From positions 19,082,501-19,146,500 of the forward strand of contig NC_056538.1 of the NCBI RefSeq assembly GCF_910596095.1: a stretch of DNA of 64,000 bases. The letters run 5' to 3'. The notes under the pieces are model-generated. The model was not told where the DNA came from. It did not search any database and saw only the letters and a list, made by a program, of their open reading frames with translations. Of this stretch, positions 1-13,701 are shown piece by piece (position 1 is the stretch's first letter; each line of letters opens with the position of its first letter). The DNA comes from Thunnus maccoyii. Its lineage: Eukaryota; Chordata; Actinopteri; Scombriformes; Scombridae. A program made the position numbers and the translations under genes.

Positions 1-36
1 GGGAAGCCGTGGTACTGGCAGCGCAGCAGCAGCACC

Positions 37-1388
37 ATGGAGAGCACCCGCAGCCTGGCGCAGGTCATCATGGAGATGCGCGACGAAATCAAGAAGCTGG
101 AGGCGGAGAACCGCGAGCTGCGGGGAGACTACGGTCGGCGGTCATTTGGGGCCATGCCAGGGGAAGCAAGCACGGTGTCTTCAGGACCAGAGCAGCGAGC
201 GGGAATGGAGGAAAACCCTTATGTGAACCTGAGACGAAATGCGTCTGCGCCGGTCCTGGAGCTGGAGGGACAATATAAGGGTAAGAGGAAAGGTGGTTGC
301 GTTCAAGTCTGTGGTTCTACTACTTCGTTGGACATCTAAAGTTATAAGACACATAAATACAGCACCTGAAAAAGAGATTTAATGCATAATGTCTGCTGTA
401 AAGTAAGATGGTTGTAAAAAAGTAAACATATTTAACCAAACTCATGTATTCTTCATTTCATTTCCCACTACACTAAAACCATGAGTAAACGAATGAAGAA
501 TTTCATGAAGTTATAGGGAGGAACACAAGAGATACTTAAAAAAAGATACTTTGACTTTTAGTGTTTAGTGTAGATTAAGCTCAAAAACCACTGGATCCTG
601 TATTTCCCATAATGCAACTCAATAGATTATTTTGTTAGACCACTCCCTGCCAGGTGAATGTCCACTCTTTTAAATTTCTTTAACATACTCAGTTTGTAAC
701 GCAGGCATTCTGTTCAAAATTTGAAGTCTCAAGCCTGTTTTCACAGGTAAAGTTAACTGAGCTTCATGAGTAAAATTAGTGGAGTGACCCTTTAATTGAC
801 CCTTTTGACATTGTATTTTGATAGAAATTCACTTCTTATTCACAGAAATGAGTTTTCGCCTTTGAGTTTTCTCTCTGTTTCTATTCAATAATCCATCACA
901 ATGTGTCATGTTACTGTCATTTCACAGAGAACACTGTCATGACTGTCCGAAGGTACTCCATAAGCTCCAACCTGTCTGGGGTGACCATGAAAGAGGGAAT
1001 GACTGACAGGGTGCGGCAGAGTGACTCTGGATGGGGAAGACTACAAGAGGAAATCCAGCATGGGAATGGCATCTTTGCTAACTCCGCCAGAGGAGAAGTG
1101 GGAAAAGTTACCAACAGGCATTCCCTGCAGGAATACGTACACAAAAACAGGTACAGACAGGCCTATCACGTACTTTTGATATATAAACATTGTTAATGTT
1201 AGGCTTGACCTTTGAGCTTTGAGGTTATAATGCTCTTCTGGTTTATTTGACCCTCCAGGGCCAAGGTAAAAACTGTCACATTCCTTCTACCTGTGGATGA
1301 CATTTACACCAACCGGCCAGTTCTCACCAAGCCCCAGGAGGAGCCTAAAATCACTGAGTTGGCTTCCATCACTGAAACTGATTCTTGA
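37..1388 (+). CDS. ccdc195: Small coiled-coil protein, CCDC195-like (3 exons, 198 aa)
   Basis: Exons 37-280, 928-1150 and 1259-1388 join in frame (597 nt) with GT-AG introns. The start is the first ATG of the open frame, preceded by CACC. Residues about 5-30 form a charged heptad-like helix (VIMEMRDEIKKLEAENREL), a short coiled coil. Exon 2 carries VMTVRRYSISS, a basic stretch with potential phospho-serines, and exon 3 carries KVKTVTFLLPVDD near the C-terminus. From memory, these blocks and the short N-terminal coil resemble human CCDC195, a protein of unknown function. No enzyme domain, signal peptide or membrane segment is visible. It converges tail-to-tail with gucy1b2. The exon structure is solid; the name rests on remembered similarity and no role can be inferred. 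Confidence 0.72.
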
Positions 1389-2111
1389 GAGAAGCAGCGG
1401 AAGGACTTTTAAAGACTTTGGATGTGGCCACGGGACAAAATGTAGACACGAATTGAGCCTCTTGTGACCTGAAACAGGTTAGCCTCTTCATCTAGGTCAA
1501 TGTAGATTGGTGCTCTTACTGAGTGAGCCAGCAGACCGATTTTATCACACCTGACCACACAAACAGAAGACTCTGGTTACAGGTGTTGTTTTCATCTAGC
1601 CATGGCAATCCAGGCCCCTGGTCAACGGTGATGAGACACGGGCCCCTCTGCAGCGAGGATCAGATGTCTGGACTCTTCTCTCAACCCAGGCTGTTGTTTT
1701 GGAGTGAGACACACACCTGCAGGTGACGGCCCTTTTACGGACCATTGTGGTCACTGATTCTGGCCTCGTGAGCAACACCAGACTCATTATTTATTCATCC
1801 TTGTTCATTTTCTCATTGTAAACTGAAATGCGGCCTGCGTGTGTGTTTAAACACATGACCTGTTTCTTGACAGTATTCCCAAAGAGTGTATTTTTTTAAT
1901 CTGAATCATTTGCTTTCATGTATGGAAGGCTCCTTATAAATAAACCAGTGTTTGAATATTAAAGTAAAGCACCTTTAACAGTCATTGTAAGGTATTACCT
2001 GTGACATATGCAGTGTTTATGAACTGTTTTGACAAATCTTAAGATCCTCATTTATTTTTATCATTATATTGTACTGTTGTCCTCATTGTGGGGAGGTTTT
2101 CATAAAATAAA
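1389..2111 (+). other. 3' UTR of the ccdc195-like gene with two poly(A) signals
   Basis: The sequence after the stop has no coding character. AATAAA occurs at 1939-1944 and again at 2106-2111, the second followed by an A-rich run. Either could end the transcript. The gene on the opposite strand ends a few hundred bases further on. Confidence 0.5.
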
Positions 2112-2749
2112 AAAAAAAACAAGAATAATACAGTGGTATGACATTAAAGTGTTGATAATACAGCTGCATTTTCCAACTAGTAAAAAGCAGCACTAATAAA
2201 AAGTTGTCTTTTGAAGTTCACATTTGCTGAATTAATGCATTTCCCAGTGTTTTTGTATTAGCTTGCACACCAAGGAAGGCATCAGCCAAATTGTTGCTTA
2301 TGCTAGCAAATTAACTTCAAAAGACTGCTTTTTACCCTGAGTGCAAACCAGTTTACCTTTAACTGGATGTTGCAGATTTTTCTGGTTTAAATGGAACAGG
2401 TACACAAGGGTGAGTATTGTGATCCTTCACTTCTTAACTGAATCAGATTACATTGCTAGTTAGTAAACTCATAGGATTTATTTGTAGCAAATCACTGACA
2501 CATTTATTATTTAGTAACAGATACAAGCTAAACATATACTGTCAACTTTATAACATAACATTTGATCTGTGACATTGAAAGTATCACACATTAACACAAA
2601 GGAGACATTTAGTCTGCACTATACTCACAATGCAGAGAATGCTGCTGGCTAATCTAACACAGTTTTTTCAATGGATGTTGTTCAGCAGCAAAGCCACTTA
2701 AATACATGGCACCTTGGTTGATAAATCATTTATCTATCCTATTCCCAGC
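2112..2749 (-). other. Convergent spacer and probable gucy1b2 3' UTR
   Basis: This is AT-rich sequence between two convergent genes. Read on the minus strand it follows the gucy1b2 stop, and an AATAAA lies at 2477-2482. Nothing else is recognisable. Confidence 0.4.
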
Positions 2750-5700
2750 TCACAAGACAACACAGAACCTGGTTCGGGTGTGTTTGTTATGATAGTTGGT
2801 TTCCATAGCAGCAGTAATTGAGTGTTGTTCCTCAGTGTCCACGTGGCTGTCGATGTGTATTCTATTGACATTTTTCTTTCTGTTTTTGACCTCAGTTTGG
2901 CCAAATTCATCGGTATCTTTTAACTGGTCCAGAGATCCATCCTCTAACTGATCATCTGTGTGCAGGCTTCCGTAGCTCTCTGAGTCCCGGGGCTTGATAG
3001 CTGGGCAGGTCTGGGGATCAGACATATGTGATGTCGGTGGGGGTTCACTCAGGCTGTCTCCATATTTCATAGGGATCAAGCAAAGGTCATCCCTGTGCTG
3101 CCGCTGAACAGCTACGTCAGAGTAAGAGAGGGAAAGAGAACAATCATGTAGTGCTGATAAAAACCGCACAACATTGCCAATTGAATGTCCATGTTCTCAA
3201 GTTTAAGGACAAAGAGTAAGTCATTAGAAACAGAATTAGAGGGATTTGTCAGACAGCAAACACACCTGGTCTTTGGATTCCAGCCTCTAAATCTGAGAGA
3301 CCCATGATCTGCTGCTCGCTGACCCCCAGGTTCCTTTCAAGAAAGTAAGTGGTCATCCTGCCCTTCCCCTTCACCTCGATCTCACCTCGCTTCTGGATAA
3401 CAAAGCCTTTATTCTTCAGAGCACTGAGAAACATGGACAACAGAGGATGTGGAGATAAAAGGGGTTAACAAGTAAGACAGCATCACAGGGTTCACAGGAT
3501 ATGTCCGAATGTGTGTGTGAATTCATTTGTTTTCATGCATAAATGTGTCTGTCCTCACTCATAGACGGTCGGGCTCAGATGGATCTTGTCGGGGAGGCCG
3601 TGACTCTCCATACGAGAGGCAGTGTTGACGGTGTCTCCAAACAGACAGTAGCGAGGCATCTTCTCTCCAACTACACCTGCCAGTACGGGACCACTGTGGA
3701 GACCCACACGGATCTAAATGCAACAAGCCATATAACAGATGCTGTATAAGAAAGAAATCCATGTAAATAAACTTATAAAAACATGTATTAAATTTGCCTC
3801 AGTCTTTTACACCGAAAAAAATCAACACACACACTACCGGTCCAAAGTTGTTGTTTTTTCCAGTTTTTATTGAAATTTAAATGGTACAAAAGTAAGAGCT
3901 AAACTATCAGAGGCAAAAAAAAAAAAAACTTCAGAGTTTAAAAAAGGTGTCCAGCTCTTTTGCTGGATCCAGAGTTGGCAACTTGCACACTCCACAGCAT
4001 TTTACAGAGCCATGCAATACCCTGTGGTCTACGCCTAGTTGGTCAGGGGTTCATCCTACAGCAAGATAATGATCCACAACATACTTCCAGACTGTGTCTG
4101 AACTAACTGAGGATGAACTGGACAGACGGGTGAAAGCAAAGCAACCTGAAAATGCAGTACATTTGTGGGAACTTCTGCAACAGTGTTGGGAAGAACTTTC
4201 CGAACAATATTTGACTTCATTTGTACAAACTGTGTGTTTGGCTGTTATATCTACAAAAAGTAGCTACTTTGATGAGTTAAAAATTTGGATTATATTTTGC
4301 TAAACAAAGACATTTCATAATTTCTTTTTTTTTTTATCTACAATTGTTTATTTGTGCTATGCTTTAATTTCAATATTGAGACATTAAACTACGTAAATTT
4401 AAAAAATTTAGGTGTTTTAAAATTTTTTGACTGGAAGTATATATTTCAGCAATGTAGTGAAAGCACTCCAGTACCTGAATGGGCCCTCCTGTCACAGGGT
4501 TAATCACCTCTCTGGCAGCCAAAATCATACCGAGGGCAAAGTTGGCGACCCTCTCAGCATGGCTAGAGACAGGTATGGGAACCCCACCTACCACCATGTA
4601 GGCATCCCCTATGGTCTCAACCTGGGAAACAAATACATTTGAGGTCTCCCACTATACCGGGGATTGCCAAGTTTAGTCAGATCAAATGATTCAAAAAATA
4701 AATTTTTTCCATCTGTAACTGAGATAAAAAACAAATTTACAAATATTTGTTCCTGTAACATGAAAAGGGTCAAATCTGTTGTGTGTACCTTGTAAACATT
4801 ATGCACAGTTGTGAGTCGGTCAAATCGGAGGTACATGGAGTTAAGCATGAGGACGATTTGGATGGGTTCACACATGGAACAGATATTAGTGAAGGTCACC
4901 ACATCACTGAACAGTATGGTGCACTCTTTGAATTCTCCTATAGGATACACAAACACATAGACACACAGAAGTTATATTAGATAGAGTTATAAACATGAAC
5001 ACTCTGATTATTCAATATTAAGGCTTTGCATTCCATTAACCTGCTTCTACTGTCTTGCCCTCTTTCAGCTGATTGGCTACATGCTTGGGCAACATGGCGT
5101 ACAGCAAGTTCTCTGTCTTTCTCCTCTCCTCCTCCAGGTGTTGAGACAGGAGGCGGAGCTCCTCCTTCTTCCTCTCCAACTGATTGGACAACTCGATTTC
5201 GGCCAGTCGCTGCTGATTAAGCAGGATGAGGTCGCGGGTGACGTCATGGGGGGCGATGTCAGAAATGTGCATGTCTCGCTCCTCCAGCTCCTGAAGGCTT
5301 CTTAGCAGAGGAGATGCTTGATAGAGCATACAGTCGAGAGAGGGCATCCAGATCATCTGACCTACGAGGAGAAAACATGAATAGTGTTTCCATCTGGTTA
5401 AGGTAGACAGTATATAGAGTCAGATTTTTTTTGTCCTCTACCTCTTAACTGCAGCATGGGTCTGTTGTTCCACACCTCAGGCATCATGTCCCTGATTGTC
5501 TGCAGCACAAAGTGGCTGTTGATGAACTTCCTGATGCTCGAGATGGTGAAGGTGACCTCAGGATGCACAATGCTGAAGTACTGGTTCAGGTGGATGCTCA
5601 TATTCTGGAGCCCAGGGACGATCCTCTGGAGATTTACCCCGGCCTGGTGCACCACCAGCTGCCTCAGACACCACCAGGATCACTCCAGTTAATTTGACTG

Positions 5701-7605
5701 AATTATTTTCCAGACATGCAAAACCCTGCTAATACATTGTATTTTTAAGTTAAATTTGGTCTTTTGTACCTGCTCATCGAAGACTATATGGAATGGGAAA
5801 GCTTGGCAGAAAGTCTTCAGATCAATGTTAAGGGTCATAGGATACACTGGCTCAAAACCCCTCAACAGTTTTCCTGGGTGGTGAAACAAACAGTGGAAAG
5901 ACACACATGTAAAGGTTTTTTTTTTTTGCTTTTGGCTGTCATGGGTACAAAGCACAAAACATTCCAGTTATGGTGTGTGATGTAGCATCTGACTACTGCC
6001 TGAACCTGTTGCTCCAAGGGTTGTGTGTGTGTGTCTGAACTGTACCTTTCCCGAGGCGGACCAGCCCTCTAATTGTCTCCCAGTGACTCCTGCACATGGA
6101 GAAACTGACACTGGATCTCTTTTGATGGAGGGGCTGAGGACACGGAGAGGAAAGAGTCAGAATTTGTTTACTGGCATGGTTTATTTTTCCCCACAGATTG
6201 CTCACAGAGAAAGAAGACACTACAATCAAGTACACATATAGCCTTTATAGAGTAGCTTTACAGGATAATGTTTGCTTTTTTACATCAACACCCTGTCTCA
6301 CAGATTATTAATCTAACCTCTTTAATCCAGATCATAGCATTGTGTCTGTTAGCCAAAGTTTGGATGGATTGGGTCCTCGGAAAAGCCCCAGTTTTACTGC
6401 TGGACTTGGCTTCAGTAGCTGGCCACTGAGTTACCAAGAAAACCACATGCTCTTTCTTCCCAGTTCTTTCCAGTTCCTCCAGCTGGTTGACAATTTCCAT
6501 TGTTATCTCACTGTTGAAAAAGTCTTTAGCAACAGCTTCAATAATACCTGCAGGAGACAGTGTTGTTACTTGACTCAGTTGGCATATGTATGATAATAGT
6601 GCAAGAACAGATGTTTTACTAGATGTTTGTAGTACCGGGAACAATGTGGCAGAGCCCTCTGCGGTCTGAGTAATAGTGGAGAAGCATTGTACCATCAGGG
6701 TTCCTCTCCACCCGAAATGATGGCGCATTCATTTCCTGCGGGAATCAAACAATCAGCAATACAGATTTTTTCTACTCGTTGCAACAACAATACATTCAAA
6801 ACAAGAGACATATAGACAGAAAGCAGACATGGGAGCAGGCACCTTGTAGGAGAGGGCGAGGTAGCTGTGAAGTGCATCTAAATTCTCAGTGAATTCAAAT
6901 AAATTTCCTCCAAGAGTCCGGAGCATGTGGTCATAGCCTGAGCGTTTGCAAAACTCGAAAAAATATTCTCCGAACTGCCTCAAGACAACTTCTGGCTTCA
7001 CTCCTGCCAAAAAACAAGAGCAGCATAACCACCGAATATACAGTAATGAATTCATTTGGAAAATTGTTATTTTTATATTGGTTTCCAATTTTAAAAAGTA
7101 CATTTTGAAATAGTATTCAAATAGGTCAGGATTTACCCAGCAGCTTGCAGGCTTCTGCTACTAACTGCATGGTGATTTCATCTTTATAGCTTTCATATGT
7201 CAAGAACGTGTCCTGGACCCCAGCTTCATCCCTGTACATGACGATGATGATTATTATTTTGGGAAAAGAGGTGTTCTAAGCAGAAAAACAGCAAAACTGG
7301 CGTAGAAATGCTGTTTTGTTGATTTAGATGTTTAATTATTTACCAATTCTTACTCAAAGTAACCCGCAGTGATTTTTTCTTGATCAAGTCTAAAAAAAAA
7401 CAGTCGATAAAAGAAATTTCTCTTACCTGAGCTTGAGCCACGTCTCCTCGCCAAACTTTTCAACTACCAGCGATTTCAAACAGGTGTTAATAAATCCATA
7501 CTGTCAGGAAATAAAAGGGAAGCTTTCAAACAGGGTGGTGTTGAATTCTGGTGAAATGTTACCATTTATAATACAAACAAAAATTCTGTAAAAGCAGCAT
7601 ACCAT
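2750..7605 (-). CDS. gucy1b2: Soluble guanylate cyclase subunit beta-2 (15 coding exons, about 787 aa)
   Basis: Exons (minus): 7605-7603, 7500-7427, 7231-7137, 7003-6843, 6735-6636, 6547-6318, 6133-6046, 5873-5770, 5658-5442, 5361-5041, 4937-4789, 4621-4475, 3713-3559, 3423-3266, 3111-2750. They total 2364 nt in one frame; the first coding exon is the ATG alone. Domains: H-NOX haem domain with the axial histidine at about residue 103 (LDALHSYL) and the Y-x-S-x-R haem-propionate motif (YYSDR), an H-NOXA/PAS region, a coiled coil ([18 protein letters not shown]), then the cyclase domain. The cyclase has both metal aspartates ([13 protein letters not shown]), the guanine-selecting Glu and Cys, and NTASR. 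The product makes cGMP from GTP in response to NO or possibly O2. The tail ends CVVL, a CaaX box as in rat beta-2, which predicts membrane anchoring. Human GUCY1B2 is a pseudogene; this copy looks intact. Confidence 0.93.
3826..4405 (+). mobile_element. Decayed Tc1/mariner-like transposon in a gucy1b2 intron
   Basis: The left edge (near 3830) reads ACACTACCGGTCCAAAGT, close to the terminal repeat of a common teleost Tc1 family. At about 4048-4085 the plus strand translates roughly as [12 protein letters not shown], the D-N-D-P-x-H-T signature near the catalytic Asp of Tc1 transposases. The following stretch (4094-4240) encodes a transposase-like C-terminal tail. The frame is broken and most of the transposase is missing, so it cannot be autonomous. 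It lies between the exons ending at 3713 and starting at 4475, antisense to the host gene. The right boundary is approximate. Confidence 0.7.
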
Positions 7606-10355
7606 ATCTCCCAGTATCTCCACCAGACACTTTCCCCGTCAGGGCATCTAAGTCATATCGCTCTTTCTGCGCAGCAAATAAACCCTCACTGACTGTAAGA
7701 AAAGTATGAAAGCTTCACAGAACAGTCACAGTCTCTGGGACCAACACAACCTGGGACACATGGAGACAAACAGTCCAGAGCTGACGGAGCTGTCCAGTCC
7801 AGTCTGGTGCTGAAATCAATGATTTGCCCTGCAGTGTTGGCGGGAGACGCGCTCATTTCATCTGCAGCTCATGGTGCTGTATAAGGACAGGCCTGACAAA
7901 TACTGTGCCGCTTGAGTACAGATTGATATACAGAAAAGTCATGGTTAACTTATTCCTCAGTAGCAGCTTCACTAGAGCATCTTTTAAAATTTTTTACTTG
8001 ACTGTTAGGCCTGTAGTGTTTTTTATTTGCATAATTTAAAATATTACTTTACTGACGCATATTCTCGCCGAGCATATGGACTGAAAGGAATCTATAATGT
8101 TTTATTAATGTATTGTTTATTTATATTTATGTGAAATCAGAATTTTTAACCCTCATCCTACCAATATATTTAACATACAAGGACTAACGACTGGGGACCC
8201 CAAGTATAAACTACTGTAAGTAACAATCGTCAGAGCAAAATGTTAACTTATTTCTTCTCAAGACATTATTAGTTATGCAATTAATGTCACCTGGAAAAAA
8301 ACTGATTATTGTTTCAGGAAAGTTATAGTTAATTTGCATATTGTGTAAAAGGAAAATATAAACTTTTCTTTAATACATATTGCAGCTTTTATCCCAAGTA
8401 CAATCTTTCCACAAAGCCTTCAAAATGACTGACAGAGCCCCTTCCCACCCAAAGTCTGTGATACTTTAAATTAGGAGCCATGGCAAACATGAAATCAGTA
8501 AATAGTTCCATCTATTTAAACTGCAGAGGCAGAATTGGGTGCTTTTGACTTTTGTCCCCCAGGACCTCAAAACACTGATATTTTTTTTTTTTTTTTTTTT
8601 TAAAAAAGCACCAATAAAAACAGAAACAGAAAACAATGATATGAAGTCATTATGAACAAATTGATTGACAAAGTCATGAAAAATTGGAATGATAGAGTAA
8701 AGAACCTGTGACATAGGACAAATATAGCTCTGGGGTCTGCAGGTACCCAAGTCAGTAGGATTAACAAGACCGTTAGGACAGGCTTAGGACAAATAAGATA
8801 AACAGGGTTGTTAGGATAATACTAAGATAGATAAATCATTAAGATAAATCTGACACTCAGCATTTAACAAAGAAAAAGTATAGTATACTTTACATTAATA
8901 ACAATTCATCAAATATGTCATAAGAACAAGTAAAAAAGTAACATATCAGAGGAATCAAAAGAGATCAGACATGATTAAAAGCAGAGTAAACAGTTAAAGT
9001 TATTCCTCTGATTTGGTTCAAAGTACTGACTTGGATTACTGTTTACTTGCATGTAAATACTTTTTTGTTTAAAATGATGTGATAAGGCCAAATACAGTCT
9101 GAAGATTTGAGTGGTTACACAGTTATTGAGAATTTATTTTCAGGTCGTTGTAATCTTATTGAAGTCTGATGTCTGCTGATGTCATGGCGGTGGTCCGTGG
9201 CTCCAGCATCAAAAGCAGATAAGACACGTATGACAAAGAAGAGCAGCTCAAACACAACCCAGCAGGGTACAGGTAGAAGGGAACACTGGATCATGGGAAT
9301 ATCTTCAAAAATGAAACCCACTACTGTGTTTTAAGGCTGGTTGCCAGTGCAATATATGATCCATTTATTCAGAAACACGGGAATACTGTAGTAATATGCA
9401 AACATACATTTTTTTTTATTCTGAGAAAAATACACCCAAAAATATCATGATTGTCAAAAAGTAACAAAATCGTCCTAGAAATAATTGTAAACTTCTAAAA
9501 ATATTATGATCATAACACTCCACATGTGCACACACGTATTAACAGTCTGCAACATCAGGGGGGATACAGTTGTTTTATCCAAATGCAGTAGAATATATAT
9601 ATATATCTATATATTTTTAGGTCCTTCAGCATATCATTAGGTTAATCAAACTGCAGAAATATGTATCAAACTACTTCATTGCCGTCATTTTTCTTTACAC
9701 TACAATGCCTTATAGAAGTTGAGAATCTGTACATATCACCAAACAGCCCATTAATGGCTTTGCACCATTAATGCTTTTTTTCTCCCGAGGAAACCACAAA
9801 TTTTGTTTAATTTTCTGGTATTTATCTTTGTGCAATACAATTTTTTTCCATGCCTGGAAAACTACATGAAAAACTAAAATATCTGGCTTTCCCAGTGCTC
9901 TTCAGTTACACAGACTTTTACGCCCTCTGCTGGTAGAAAATGTAAACATCAGTAAAAAACAAAACAAAACAACAACAAAAAACATGCACCATGAACAAAA
10001 AGTAAAGTTACTTTTGTATATCAAGCCTCCTCTTTCTTTGAACCATTCTGAATATTCATCTGACATGAAGGTGACAGGGAGCAAAGAGATCAGATAATTT
10101 ACTTTGTTTTGATAAAATGCACTTAAGTGACTGGTAGATAGGAAATTATTTTTGTTTCAAAATGTACAATCTTACGAGATGTGTTAGTGTTCCTGATACA
10201 ATAAAAAAAACTGAAGGAACTCAAGGTGTCAAAAATCATAGTAGTCTGCCAAGTTCCTGCAGTGTTTATCAGTCAGTGGCTGTGCTGATGTTGAAATGAT
10301 GGCCATAGGTAGGTAGTAGGCAGCAACAAGCTTAATGTTACTTGCTGTGTGAGTT
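7606..10355. other. Intergenic spacer: gucy1b2 5' side and cep57 3' side
   Basis: No exon of a recognisable gene was found in this 2.7 kb. It is AT-rich, with a T-run at 8580-8602 and a short (TA)n near 9594-9606. A minus-strand frame of 68 codons at 9115-9321 contains a hydrophobic stretch and an AATAAA just before its stop, but matches no family I know. The left part should hold the gucy1b2 promoter and the right part the cep57 3' UTR. Confidence 0.4.
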
Positions 10356-13300
10356 TCAGGTCCGTAATGAAGTCTGCAGAGCTTTCATATCCCTCAGCAG
10401 CCTCAGATTCCTCTTGCTTCTTTCTCCTGGTTTAAGTTTGAGTGCTCCAGAAGCGCGACCTCTAGTGGACACTGTTGTAGTCACTCTCACCTCATTCCTA
10501 CTGCCCCGCCTCGTACTTGCTTCCTTTCTTAACTTCTTTATCTAGAAGAGAGACAGGAAAACGTAAAGAACAGGAGTCACAAAAGCAAACATTTTTCCTT
10601 TTGGACTTTGTTTGCTTTGTGTGTGAACTGAATTGTTTTTGTGTAAACACCAACCTGTGTTTTGTGTTTGTATAGCTTACTGATCTGCTCTCCTTTCCTC
10701 TCCATTTTCAGAAGCAGCCCCTCTTGCTCCCTCTGAAGCTCTTTTCTTTCCTGTTCAGTCACACTGTACTCCAACTGCCTCATCAGCTCATCCTGCTCTC
10801 TGCAACACACACACATACATACACGCAATAACTTTTCACACCATTTGTAAGATCTGTAACAAATCACTCCTAATCGAGCTCATATGATAACTGCACTCAC
10901 ATGCTCATAAGTCGGAGCTCCTCCTGTAGTGCCTGCAGAAGCTCTGATAGTTCCTCCCCACTGGTGGAGGAGGAAGAAGAGGAGCTGTCTGAATGTCTGC
11001 GGCTGCCTGTCTCAGAGCTGTTTGGGTTGTTCGAGAGGACACGGTTGTTGCAAAGGTGCGGCTGGTGTCGCTTCAGGAGAGACAGAACTGACTGGACGTT
11101 TGCTCTGACAGAGTGGCTGCAGCCTACTGACTGAAAGTCAGGAAGGAAAAGAGAAAGAGAGTCAAAAAGGCAGCCAGTGTGAGGAAAGTGCAGCATTAAA
11201 AACTACAATACATGATGAATTTGCAAAGGCATGTATGTTTGTACTACCGTTCCAGTAACAAAAGGTACATCTCTGAGGCTCAATCTGTAGTGTGGCTGTG
11301 TGTAGGACGACTGCTGGGGTGAAGATTTCTGGAAGGTCAACATGAACTATCATAAGATCTTCAAGAAAGTGCCACGCTTTTATTTCTGATTAATCTATTA
11401 TACGTTTTGATTCAATGATTGATCATTTACTCTATAAACTGTTTAAAAACTATGATAAACACCCATCATAAGTTGCCAAAGCTTAAAATGATGGATTCCA
11501 ATTGACTATTTGTTCTGAAAAACAACTATTAAACCAAAGTATTTACTATATAGTGAGAGAGAATACCACGTAAGAATTGCATTCTAGTTGAATCCATTTA
11601 ACTTCCTGCTTTTCTATTTTGTGTTCAAACTTTAACTTAAAAAGAGGGAAAGGAACATTGCTAGTGTGCTTAAACAGAAGTAAAACCTCAAACATGTGAA
11701 GGTCTTTACCTTTGAATTACACTTCCTGTCTTTGGACTGTGTGCTGGACAGGCAGGGTGACACTGATCGCAGCAGGATCCGGTTGGCCTCCAAACCTGTC
11801 TGTAACTGAGGAACGCCGAGTGCACACACATTTCAATATATACATTTATTCATTTAGTATACAGTATGTAAAACAATAGACTATAGTTTCTTTTAAATAC
11901 TGTAAGCAACATTGCAAGCTGACAATAGTGAGTACATGGATAAAATGGTAGCTAAAAACAAAATACACAATTCTGTTTACCTGGTTAGCTTTATCCTGGA
12001 CCAGTTTTCTCTGGTACTCCTCCTCCTGTAGTTTCATCTCTAGCTCCTGAATCTTAACCTGGCACATTCACACACAGATTTATCATATGGAGACTGACTT
12101 TATGCTGTCTTTTGACAATATGCTCTTCCTTATGACAGAGAGAAGAGCATGGGACAGAGGCAGCTCAGTAGTTAAGGTTATTATGGGTTTTTACACTATT
12201 TCTCTACCTGACATTTGACCGTGTTCTTATGTGTACCTCAGCTTGGTTCTGTGTACGTGTCAGCCTGAGATACTCCTGCTCCAGTCGCTCCAGCTTCTCC
12301 AACTGGGCATGCTCTGACACTGTGCCAGGTTGTTGATCAGCTGACCTGACTGTCTCCATGGAAACCTTAAAGTGTAGGGAACAATTAATACAAATTTACT
12401 CACGTACATAGAGCTGCAACGATAAGTTGATTGATGGATTAGTCAGTTGTCAGAAATGAATCAGCAACTATTTTGATAATCGAACAATCGTTTTAGTCAT
12501 TAAAAAAAAAAAAATCAAGCAAAAATGACAAATATTTGCTGATTGCAGCTTCTCAAATGTGAGGATTTGATGCTTTTCTGTGTCATACATGACAGTAATC
12601 TGAATATCTTTAGATTTTGTTGCTCAGACAAAACAGGACATTTTCAAGATGTCAGTCTGAGCTCTAAGAAACTGGCTTTTTTCACTCTTTTCTGAAATTT
12701 TATAGATGAAACGATTAATAATCATTACAGTAATTGTTAGAAAATATTCAGCAATAGAAATAATCATTAGTTGCTGCCCCACATGCACACTAACAAGCCC
12801 TTTCCTCAACAACATTGCATTTATGCATGGGTATTTATGTGTATTTTATAGAAAGACCGAACACTGGGTTAACCTGCTGTTTGAGCAGACTCGTCCTGTC
12901 TGCCTTAGCATTGCGCAACATCCTCCTCATGTGATCCAACTGTCGCTCCAACTTCACACAGCGAGACTCTGCAGCCGCAAGGTGGGTGATCAACACTGTG
13001 GAGGAAAAAATAAAAGGACACCAACATGTAGGATAAAGATACGGAGAAAAAAATAACATGATGAAAGAAAATTGGAAAATATAACAACATAAGCTAAAAA
13101 GTTATGACATTATGTATCATTATATCCTATTCATATACTCACCTTGGTTGCAGTTGGACCCGTCACTTGTCTCTCTCCTTGTGTCTGTCTGATTATTTAA
13201 GACTCTCTGTGTCATTTTATCACTCTGTAAATGTGTGTGTGATGCATCTTTCCCCATACTGTGCAGACTGAGCTCTTCGCGTCCTTTCTCCAACTCCAAC

Positions 13301-13638
13301 CTCCTAATCTTCTCCTGGAGGTTCCTCAAAGCAGATAAGATTGCTACACATGCACACACACAAGCATTATGAGTGAGAACTTAGTTAGACAAATGCAATA
13401 GATATGAGGATATACTGATAGATTTCAAACATATTTAGGACAGGGTTATAGTCGCAGTGTAATAAGATATGATTTAAAGGTCTGGATGGAAGAGTAAGTC
13501 AGTAGGATGGGAGCTTAGAGAGAATGATGTGGAAGAATGAATAGATGTCAATGCAGCTGGGACATTCAAGTAGTGTGGCATCATGTTGCACATGCTGTAA
13601 CCATGGAGCGCTGAAACACCACAATACCTCAATGGAAA

Positions 13639-13701
<63 letters not shown>

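Noticed and set aside
1596-1787. A minus-strand frame opposite the ccdc195-like 3' UTR
   Set aside because: No splice context or recognisable motif; a shadow frame.
4094-4303. A stand-alone small plus-strand gene
   Set aside because: It is the tail of the decayed Tc1-like transposase, not an independent gene.
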